The notes beneath the pieces were generated by a model. It was not told where the DNA came from, searched no databases, and saw nothing but the letters and a program-made list of their open reading frames with translations. A program made the translations under genes and the position numbers. From NCBI GenBank assembly GCA_003635185.1, contig PYJA01000121.1:1-64000 (forward strand): a DNA stretch of 64,000 bases. The letters are read 5' to 3'. The first letter of the stretch is position 1. Every line of letters starts with the position of its first letter. This stretch comes from Candidatus Poribacteria bacterium (GTDB lineage Bacteria > Poribacteria > WGA-4E > WGA-3G). Below are positions 1 through 7,300 of this stretch, piece after piece.

Positions 1-30
1 AATAGTCCTGTATTTCACTGTTTTTAGTCT

Positions 31-88
31 TTTAACCCCCTAAATCCCCCTTATCAAGGGGGACTTTAAGAGAAAATGCGTAAGTCCT
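31..88. repeat. dispersed repeat, inverted copy of the one at 36972-37028
   Basis: The stretch carries CCCCCTAAATCCCCCTTATC, a short G-rich partner, and ends in TGCGTAAGTCCT. Its reverse complement recurs almost base for base at 36972-37028, where it sits inside an element with terminal inverted repeats. It holds no reading frame. It is probably a partial copy of that non-autonomous element. Confidence 0.7.
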
Positions 89-194
89 GTAGGTATTATA
101 CCAAATTAACGCGATAATTCTCGGTAGGTTCGGTTTCCTAACCGCACCTTATGTGTTAATTTAAGAAAATATTTCTTGTTCTAAAAGCCCTTCT

Positions 195-424
195 GAATAG
201 GCATGACGATTGGAACTGTCCACATCTTAGTCCCGTCCGGACGATATGTCCAAAATATGTCGTTGGGGGACACATATCGTCCGGACGGGACTAAAGACAT
301 ATGGACATTTCATATCTATAAACATATCGTCCCCGACAAATACCACACGCGTATTTGGCGTTGATTCACGGGACTGAAGACACTGCCACAATGGATTTAC
401 CCCTTAAATTGATGCCTATGATGG
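195..424. repeat. degenerate inverted-repeat element with a perfect 23-bp palindrome
   Basis: Positions 227-249 and 272-294 are perfect 23-bp inverted arms reading TTAGTCCCGTCCGGACGATA and onward, separated by 22 bp. The right part (about 310-424) matches the reverse complement of the left part of the 39997-40272 element: CATATCGTCC, then CGGGACTGAAGACACTG, then CCCTTAAATTGA. The outer ends are only loosely matched. No gene lies between position 1 and 426, so this leader is repeat-derived. Confidence 0.6.
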
Positions 425-426
425 TG

Positions 427-1467
427 TTAATATAAAACACCTATCTCTTCACGCCAAGTGTCTAATAGCTGCATGTTACCGAGTGTATCGTCCCACGACA
501 TCGCGGGGGCTTGCCGATCAGCAATATGGTTTGCTACCATATCTGCTTCGTAGGTAAAGAGATCGCGATCGGCTTCAACGGTTATTTCGGATGTTTCTCT
601 GTTTTGATAGGAATTAAGCACGATTTGACTCGGTGGAATAGGTGTGTCAGGCGATATCGGTGTTCTGACACCACGACATGGTGATGAGGGCAGCCAAGGA
701 CTCGGAATCGATATAATCCCACCAGACCCGTAGATAGTGACACTACTCCCAATGTTACACTCAACTGCACACGTTATCTGCGCGACGATATCGTTTTCAA
801 ATTTGAGTGTTGCCGCAGCGATATGGTCGACACCTGTTGGACCCACTTTTCCATTCGCTTTCACAGAAATCGGGTCTAAAAAAAGTTCGCCGGCAGCAGC
901 ACCCGCCACTTTGCGTGCCATTGAGGCGGTATAACACCCAATATCAAGGATACCCCCGCCACCCATTTCACGGTTGAAAAGTCGGCTCTGCGGATTGAAA
1001 TTTGATTGAAAACCGAACGTTGTATGAATGAAACGCACCTCACCGATTTCCCCATCCTGAATTACATCAACCATTTTCTGTATTTGTGGATGGCAACGGT
1101 ACATAAACGCTTCCATCAGAAACACATCGTTTTCGCGCGCTGCTTCCACCATTGCTGCAGCTTCAGCATAATTCATGCTTATCGGTTTTTCAACCAGAAT
1201 ATGTTTCTTTGCCTCAGCGGCTTTTATTGCCCATTCTGCATGAAATGGATGAATTGTCGCGATATAGACAGCATCAATATCATCATCTGCCAACAGTTCT
1301 TCATACCTACTGTATTGGCGTGGAATTTCAAAATCGTTAACAAACCTCTCTGCTTTTGATTCAGTGCGGCTGGCAACGGCAAAAATCTGCCCTGTATCTG
1401 TAAAACGCATTCCGTTGCAAAATACATAGGCGATGCCACCAGCACCGATAACGCCCCAATTTAACAT
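427..1467 (-). CDS. Gfo/Idh/MocA-family NAD(P)-dependent oxidoreductase
   Basis: The product is a cytoplasmic dehydrogenase-like protein of about 346 residues. The N-terminal Rossmann motif GVIGAGGIA starts a few residues from the start, and the family signature VEKPISMNYAEA follows near residue 100. A C-terminal alpha/beta substrate domain comes after; its GGGGILDIGCY segment is the usual place for the catalytic-face residues. An upstream in-frame TTG exists, but the ATG at 1467 is preferred because AGAAGGAG lies about 12 bases before it. The family acts on sugars, inositols and related polyols, and the substrate cannot be read from sequence. It is transcribed away from the repeat-rich left edge, with the sigma-FtsZ-DnaE frame upstream on the same strand. 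Two more paralogs of the family lie at 50421 and 56517. Confidence 0.92.
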   Translation of the reverse strand: MLNWGVIGAGGIAYVFCNGMRFTDTGQIFAVASRTESKAERFVNDFEIPRQYSRYEELLADDDIDAVYIATIHPFHAEWAIKAAEAKKHILVEKPISMNYAEAAAMVEAARENDVFLMEAFMYRCHPQIQKMVDVIQDGEIGEVRFIHTTFGFQSNFNPQSRLFNREMGGGGILDIGCYTASMARKVAGAAAGELFLDPISVKANGKVGPTGVDHIAAATLKFENDIVAQITCAVECNIGSSVTIYGSGGIISIPSPWLPSSPCRGVRTPISPDTPIPPSQIVLNSYQNRETSEITVEADRDLFTYEADMVANHIADRQAPAMSWDDTLGNMQLLDTWREEIGVLY

Positions 1468-1847
1468 CTGTTGTTCTTTATCTCCTTCTAACAAATTTGT
1501 CCTCTTACGACCTCAATTTATCATAATCTCCCTTTTTTGGCAATAGTCAACCTTTTCAGGGTGCGTAAATATTTTGGCAAAAGTTTGGGATAAGGTGCGT
1601 TGTTTGAGGCGTTTCCCATTTTTGTTGTCTGAATCACGGATTATCGCGGAGGACGCGGATGGGTGGTTGGCAGGATAAGTTCCTTTCAAGAGGTTGAGGC
1701 AAACTTTGAATAGGCATTTGGGAGTCTCAAACTCAAAAATCCGCGAAATCCGCGAAATCAGTGATAATCCGCGATTCAGATACACATGCAAAAAACTTTA
1801 CACACCCCCTATTTCAGTCCAGGGCAATTTATAGGAATGGTAATAAG

Positions 1848-1875
1848 AATGGGCAGGCATAGCGACCTGCCCATT
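1848..1875 (-). terminator. probable terminator of the sigma-FtsZ-DnaE gene
   Basis: Perfect 10-bp arms AATGGGCAGG and CCTGCCCATT with an 8-base loop lie 16 bases beyond the stop of the minus-strand gene. The following tract is only weakly T-rich, so the hairpin may need other factors. The rest of 1500-1891 holds short 'cgcgaaatc' type repeats and no gene that can be supported. Confidence 0.55.
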
Positions 1876-1891
1876 AAGGAAGGGAAATGGT

Positions 1892-4800
1892 TTATGGAAG
1901 AGTATTAAATGCCTCAGAGTCGATAAGGCTTTTGATCGCGTTTGCGTCCACTTTTGTTGAGTCAACGCGATCGCGAAAATTTTGAATAGATGTGAACAAA
2001 CCTCCGCTATTTCTTTCTGTTAGGATAGAACCTATTGCATCATCACTAATGCCTTTGAAAGCAATAAACCCGAAACGGATATCGTTCCCGTCTACGATAA
2101 AGTTCTTTTCACTGGCGTTGATATCAAGCGGTAACAAGTTTATTTCTACATCCAAAAAGTCTGCGAGTCTCACACATTCAAATTGGTAACGTTTGATCTT
2201 TTCCTTATCCGCTGCCTCTCCCGTCATCATCGCCGCCATAAATTCATGGGGATAATGCGTTTTCAGGTATGCCATACGGTAGGCTAATAGAGCATAAGTG
2301 ACAGAGTGCGATTTGTTGAAAGCATATCTGCCAACCTGTTCAAGATAGTCGTATATTCCCTCTGCTTCTTTGGTGGAGAGACCTTTTTCAACGACACTAT
2401 TGATGAATTTCGGTCGTAGTCTTTCAAGCACGTCTGATTTCCTTTTTCCCATTGCATCACGGAGGATGTCTGCCTCACTAAGCGTGAACCCAGCAACATC
2501 ACATGCAATCTGCATCACCTGTTCCTGGTAGATACAGACACCGAAAGTGCTTTTGAGCGCATTTTCAAGTAAAGGATGGCTATATTCTATCGGTTGTCCC
2601 CCGTTTTTCCTATCAATGAACTGCTGCATCATACCGCTTTCAATAGGCCCCGGGCGGTAGAGTGCAGGAATTGCGGAGAAATCCTCAAAGTTATCCGCTT
2701 TAAGTTGCGCAACAACCGTATACATGCCGGAGGAGGTTTCCAGCTGGAATATGCCAGCAATCAGACCTCTACTGATGAGTGAATAGGTCTGTTTATCGTC
2801 AAATGGGATATCTTCAAGTGCGATCTTGCGGCCATGGTTTTCCTGAATCATATTGAGGCAGTCCGCAGTTTCTGAAAGACTTCGCACACCGAGCGTATCA
2901 AATTTAATGATGCCGACATCTTCAACCGTTTTTCCTTCAAACTGCGTTGCGATTTGTCCACGTCTATCCTTAAAAAGTGGAGCGTAATTGCTAAGCGGTC
3001 CGTTTGAAATGACAATAGCAGAAGCGTGGCAGGAGACATGCCGTTTCATACCTGCTACGGCTTTGCTGATTTCGATTAACTCTCTGTTTTCAGGAAGTTC
3101 TGCAAGTCTCTGAAATTCAGGCACTTGTTCCAAAGCATCATCAAGTGTAACGCCCAAATGAGGTGGAATAAGTTTTTCCAACTTTTGAATGTTATCAACG
3201 GGAATTTCAAGTGCGCGTCCAACATCTTTGATAGCAGTTTTTGCCCCTAACGTAGCAAAGGTAGCAACTTTACCGACAGAATCATGACCGTACTTTCTCA
3301 CAAGGTAATCAATCACATCGTCACGGGCATGATCGGCAAAATCTATATCAATATCCGGCGGATTCATTCTGTCAAGGTTTAAAAACCTTTCGAACAGACA
3401 TCCATGATCCATCGGATTGAAACTGATTACACCAAGCGCATAAAGCACGAGACTACTCGCAGCAGAACCGCGAGCAGAAAGTAAATAGCCCTGTTGGTTC
3501 GCGTAGTTGACGTAATCCGCTACAATCAGGAAATAGTTGGCGTAGCCGGTTTGTTGAATAATATCCAGTTCATATTCCAATCGCTTTTGAATCGATTCGG
3601 AGAGATGCCCTCCAATTTTTTGACGCAAACCTTCGTAGCACTGTTCTTTTAAATAACTGTCCTGTGTCTGTCCTTCCGGAATCTCAAAAATCGGCATTGC
3701 CCTTTTGTCGTAGTCCAAATTTAGATTACACCGATTGGCAATTTTAACTGTATTGATAATCGCTTCAGGTGGATAATCCTTCAGTGCTTCCCGCATTTCG
3801 TCAACATTCTTAAAATAGAAATGATTGTTAAATCTTATCCGTTCTGGATCGTTAACAGTCTTCTTTGTTTGGATACAGAGAAGAATGTCGTGCATTCGGT
3901 GGTCAGATTTTCGGAGGTAGTGACAATCATTTGTGCCGACGATGGGGAGATCGTACTCATTTGCGAATTCCACCATTACCGGATATGCCGCTAATTCCAT
4001 GTCAATATAGTGGTTTTGAAGTTCGACAAAGAGATTGTCCGGTCCCATGATGTCTCTCAATTCTAACAAATTTCGGACCGCTTCATCTCTTTGATTTGAA
4101 CAGATAAGCTTCGGTACTATCCCATTGATGCATCCTGTCAATGCTATTATACCATCATGATATTCACGTAGCATTTCCATGTTGATGCGCGGTTTTCTAT
4201 CGAAACCTTGCGTATACCCAAGTGATACTAATTCCAAAAGATTGTGGTAGCCTACAGCATCTTCTGCAAGCAGTGTAAGATGGGACGGTGAACATTGAGA
4301 ATTATCTTCTGTTTTTGCGTTTTCTATTTCAACATATACCTCACATCCGACAATGGGATTCACACCTGCAGCTTTTGCAGTATTGTAAAGTTCCCATGCA
4401 CCGAACATATTGCCGTGATCAGTGAGGGCAACAGCAGGCGAACTGTTTTCAATTGCCCACTGCACCATATCCGGAATCCGACAAGCACCATCCAGCAGGC
4501 TATATTCACTGTGATTGTGTAGATGAACAAATTCTGAGGAATTTGAAGGTGAAATGACACTGTCTTGTCCGATAGATGCCTCGTGCTCGCTGGAAGTAGT
4601 CGGTCGAGTCTGATCACTTTGTGAATCAAGTCCGCTTGCTATTACAGTCACCAACACTTCATCATTCGCTTCCAACTCATCCTTGTAGACTAATCCGAAG
4701 ATAGGTCGGGCATTTTCACATGTTTCGACAATTACTTTCATAGCTTGGTCCAATTCATGCATCGTGAAATTCGGTGGAGAAGCGATATTAACAAGCATCA

Positions 4801-6217
4801 CAGCATCTCCTATGATGCTGTTTTCTTCAAGCAAAGGTGAAGTAATTGCGTTTTCTGCAGCGATCTTTGCACGATTTTCACCTTCCGCTTTTCCGATACC
4901 CATTAGGACAGTCCCTTGGTCGCGCAACGTTTCCTGTATATCGTCAAAGTCAATGTTTATTTCGCCAGTTTTTACAAGTATTTCTGCAATTGCATTAACG
5001 CCTTGGACCAGGATTTCATCGCTTTTTTGATACGCTTCGGGCATTGATAATTCTTGGTCAACCAATTCCAGTATACGCTGATTCGGCACAACGATAACTG
5101 CATCCGACTGAGGTTGTAGACCGCCCTGCAGTTGCTGTAGTCCATATTCAGCTTTTTCAGCACGGTGCTCGCCTTCAGAATCGAACGGGCGTGTTACAAA
5201 GCAGACTGTTAATGCTCCGTCTTCTCGTGCAAGAGATGCAAGCACTGGAGCGACACAAGTACCCGTTCCACCTCCCATACCAGCGATAACAATAACCATC
5301 TTGGCATCTGAGACAATAGATCGGAGCGCATCTATACTTTCCGCAGCCGCTCTTTTTCCCAGTTCCAGACTCCCCTCCGTACTTTGTCCTTGAACGGTGT
5401 TAATGCCTATTTGCACATGTGTTGCACCGTTGCATGTGTTAAGTGTGTTCTCATCGGTATCAACAACACAGAATTCAATGTCTGTCTGGGCTTCTCCAAA
5501 ATCAATAACAGAGAATCCAATGTCTGTCTGGGCTTCTTCAATCATTCGTTTTATAACATTGCAACCCGCTTCACCGACTCCAATAACTTTAAATTTGGTT
5601 CGTAAGCTTTCAGATTTTTCCTGTTTCTGTGACATCGTTTTCCCCCTTGTAGGTTCTATCTCAAATTCTTGGCGTAAAAGGTGTCTTATTTCACTTAGCT
5701 TCGTCTTGACTGTGCCGATTGCTAAGTCGAGTTCTTCAGCAATTTCTTTTACATTCCACAATTCAAGATAGTACAATATTGCGACAGAACGCACCCTTTG
5801 TGGAAGGTTATGCACAGCTTCCCTTGCTTCTGATAGAAGTCTTGCATCTTGAAAACGTTGCTCTGCTTCTCTATCAATCTGCAAAGCTAAATCTTCGTAA
5901 CTCAGTATAATTTCACTGTGCCGATGCAAGTTAGAGGCATAGTATCTATTGCAAGCGGTGAAAGCAATTCGCCGCAACCATCCGCCAAAACTTTCTGCTT
6001 TTCGTAACCCGATTATGTTTTCCCAAACAGCCAACCAAACATCCATTAAAATCTCTTCTGCATCCCGTCTTTGTCTTGAATTTTCAACAACGATGTTCCA
6101 AATTCGTGGACTATAACGAGATACCAGTTCCGCGAAAGCTGATTCATCACGTGCTTGAACAAGCCGAACCAATTCTGCATCTGTTAAGTTGTTTGGGATG
6201 ACAAAATTGTAGTGCAT
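1892..6217 (-). CDS. ECF sigma factor - FtsZ-like GTPase - DnaE polymerase core triple fusion
   Basis: One uninterrupted 1441-codon frame. Residues 1-190 are an ECF sigma factor: region 2 around 17-85 and region 4 around 135-185 (LPQRVRSVAILYYLEL, then AIGTVKTKLSEIRHLL). Residues 195-530 are FtsZ-like, with GVGEAGCN, the tubulin signature AGMGGGTGTC at 312-321 (last Gly replaced by Cys), the T7 loop NIDFDD at 421-426, and MGIGKAEGENRA. The FtsZ C-terminal tail is missing. Residues 563-1441 are DnaE: PHP domain FVHLHNHSEYSLLDG at 563, palm PDIDIDF with D957 and D959, KFDTLG with D1107, YRPGPIESG, and FNKSHSVTYALLAYRMAYLK. It stops after the helix-hairpin-helix, without the clamp-binding motif, OB fold and tau-binding domain. 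An internal ATG at residue 195 has a good Shine-Dalgarno. Each domain is clear. Whether one polypeptide is made, and whether housekeeping ftsZ and dnaE exist elsewhere, is unknown. Confidence 0.88.
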   Translation of the reverse strand: MHYNFVIPNNLTDAELVRLVQARDESAFAELVSRYSPRIWNIVVENSRQRRDAEEILMDVWLAVWENIIGLRKAESFGGWLRRIAFTACNRYYASNLHRHSEIILSYEDLALQIDREAEQRFQDARLLSEAREAVHNLPQRVRSVAILYYLELWNVKEIAEELDLAIGTVKTKLSEIRHLLRQEFEIEPTRGKTMSQKQEKSESLRTKFKVIGVGEAGCNVIKRMIEEAQTDIGFSVIDFGEAQTDIEFCVVDTDENTLNTCNGATHVQIGINTVQGQSTEGSLELGKRAAAESIDALRSIVSDAKMVIVIAGMGGGTGTCVAPVLASLAREDGALTVCFVTRPFDSEGEHRAEKAEYGLQQLQGGLQPQSDAVIVVPNQRILELVDQELSMPEAYQKSDEILVQGVNAIAEILVKTGEINIDFDDIQETLRDQGTVLMGIGKAEGENRAKIAAENAITSPLLEENSIIGDAVMLVNIASPPNFTMHELDQAMKVIVETCENARPIFGLVYKDELEANDEVLVTVIASGLDSQSDQTRPTTSSEHEASIGQDSVISPSNSSEFVHLHNHSEYSLLDGACRIPDMVQWAIENSSPAVALTDHGNMFGAWELYNTAKAAGVNPIVGCEVYVEIENAKTEDNSQCSPSHLTLLAEDAVGYHNLLELVSLGYTQGFDRKPRINMEMLREYHDGIIALTGCINGIVPKLICSNQRDEAVRNLLELRDIMGPDNLFVELQNHYIDMELAAYPVMVEFANEYDLPIVGTNDCHYLRKSDHRMHDILLCIQTKKTVNDPERIRFNNHFYFKNVDEMREALKDYPPEAIINTVKIANRCNLNLDYDKRAMPIFEIPEGQTQDSYLKEQCYEGLRQKIGGHLSESIQKRLEYELDIIQQTGYANYFLIVADYVNYANQQGYLLSARGSAASSLVLYALGVISFNPMDHGCLFERFLNLDRMNPPDIDIDFADHARDDVIDYLVRKYGHDSVGKVATFATLGAKTAIKDVGRALEIPVDNIQKLEKLIPPHLGVTLDDALEQVPEFQRLAELPENRELIEISKAVAGMKRHVSCHASAIVISNGPLSNYAPLFKDRRGQIATQFEGKTVEDVGIIKFDTLGVRSLSETADCLNMIQENHGRKIALEDIPFDDKQTYSLISRGLIAGIFQLETSSGMYTVVAQLKADNFEDFSAIPALYRPGPIESGMMQQFIDRKNGGQPIEYSHPLLENALKSTFGVCIYQEQVMQIACDVAGFTLSEADILRDAMGKRKSDVLERLRPKFINSVVEKGLSTKEAEGIYDYLEQVGRYAFNKSHSVTYALLAYRMAYLKTHYPHEFMAAMMTGEAADKEKIKRYQFECVRLADFLDVEINLLPLDINASEKNFIVDGNDIRFGFIAFKGISDDAIGSILTERNSGGLFTSIQNFRDRVDSTKVDANAIKSLIDSEAFNTLP
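5458..5541 (-). repeat. 42-bp tandem duplication inside the FtsZ-like segment
   Basis: Two copies of a 42-bp unit (about 5458-5499 and 5500-5541) share the core CAATGTCTGTCTGGGCTTCT. They encode a repeated 14-residue block with EAQTDI followed by F-x-V-[IV]-D. The block sits between the first glycine loop and the second strand of the FtsZ fold, where normal FtsZ has a single copy. Confidence 0.85.
5633..5648 (-). promoter_or_regulatory. internal Shine-Dalgarno and ATG at the sigma/FtsZ junction
   Basis: On the minus strand AAGGGGG is followed by six bases and an in-frame ATG (residue 195, MSQKQEK). This is stronger than the signals of many annotated starts in the window. It falls exactly at the end of the sigma domain. 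It could give a separate FtsZ-DnaE product besides the full-length one. Confidence 0.6.
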
Positions 6218-6504
6218 AAGTAGATTCCCAAATAGATTTGCTTATAAAGAGGGGGAATTTTTGGGAAACGGTTTAAAAAATATGGAAAAATCGTGGTTGA
6301 GGTATTTATTATCGCAAAGAAATTGTCGAATTAGGTAGGAACAATCAGAACATAAATACTTAGACATTTTATATCTCCCAAAGAAATATAAAATAATGCA
6401 ATAAGTAGTTTTGGACTTGCAACAAAATTTTAAAACCGCCCTAAACATAGATGTAGACTACATTTTTCGCTTGTTTTTATTGTGAAAACAAGGGACAATT
6501 TAGA

Positions 6505-6640
6505 TATAGTAGATTTTACAATTAACTTTACATTTTGATTGGTAGGAGGGAACTCCGATTCCCGACCACCAGTGGTTTAGTCGCGATTCGGAGATCGCTC
6601 CTACAAAGTATATGTAAACATATTTTCATAATTTACTATA
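6505..6640. repeat. TATAGT-type MITE-like element, copy 1
   Basis: A 136-bp element starting TATAGTAGATTTTAC and ending with the inverse of TATAGTAAATTATGAA. The imperfect terminal inverted repeats extend about 29 bp. The interior is a stem: GTAGGAGGGAACTCCGATTC pairing with a GGAGATCGCTCCTAC tract. No coding capacity. The TATA ends fit TA-target insertion as known for IS630/Tc1-type elements, which is an inference. Confidence 0.7.
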
Positions 6641-6669
6641 AGAAATTAGGGGTTGACAACCTCCTAAAT

Positions 6670-6708
6670 GAACAATCAGAAAAAGCGAGTTGCTTTTTCT
6701 GATTGTTC
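6670..6708. repeat. perfect 17-bp stem-loop between divergent genes
   Basis: Arms GAACAATCAGAAAAAGC (6670-6686) and GCTTTTTCTGATTGTTC (6692-6708) pair perfectly around a 5-base loop. It lies between divergent genes, so it is not a conventional 3'-end terminator. The rest of 6218-6504 shows no supportable gene. Confidence 0.65.
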
Positions 6709-6862
6709 AGTCTTATCTGATATTGTATCAGAAACCATCAAAAAAAAGCAATTCCGAATAAGGAGTATCTGATGGATTTGTGGAGGCTTTAGATCAAGCG
6801 TTTCAAACATTCAACACTTAACATTGACTGAATGACCTCTTGTAAGCAAAAAGGTCTACTAA

Positions 6863-7018
6863 TATAGTAAAACGGACAATTAATGGGACACTTCTGTACC
6901 GCAATCTGCCAGATTGCGGTTTGTGGCACAAACTGGCAGTTTATGCTACCACTTCTATTGTCCATTATGTTCCATAATAGGTTATCAAAGTGCCCCAATA
7001 ATTTCAAAGTTCACTATA
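6863..7018. repeat. TATAGT-type MITE-like element, copy 2 (unoccupied)
   Basis: A 156-bp element with ends TATAGTAAAACGG and the inverse of TATAGTGAACTTTG. The inverted ends stay similar for about 30 bp. Near its left third it has the palindrome CCGCAATCTG-C-CAGATTGCGG. The copy at 60326-60609 has the same ends and the same palindrome, but split by another element, so this copy shows the empty site. Confidence 0.8.
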
Positions 7019-7236
7019 AGTTGGGCTTTGATAAACAAGGCATCTCTATTACCTTCTACCATGTCTATCACATGTTGAGCAGTGTTTTCTGTAAAACCAC
7101 GACTTATTGCCAGGATTATTTAGTTTTAAGAGTTTCCCGTTATTGAGTTGGACTCAAAGTTAGGACCCCAGGCCGGTGTTAAAAATTCGTCCGAAAAACC
7201 GAAAACTAAATAACCCTGCCCCTAACTGATTTTATA

Positions 7237-7265
7237 TTGACAATAATTTTGAAATTTGTTACACT
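7237..7265 (+). promoter_or_regulatory. sigma70-type promoter for the 2428-residue protein gene
   Basis: TTGACA (7237-7242), a 17-base spacer and TACACT (7260-7265) lie 35 bases before the ATG at 7301. Confidence 0.7.
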
Positions 7266-7300
7266 AAAAACAAGCGAAACAGAACGAATCGGGGAATTAT

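Noticed and set aside
1513-1791. 92-residue minus-strand frame
   Set aside because: No ribosome site, low-complexity repeats of the CGCGAAATC type, and no protein-like pattern.
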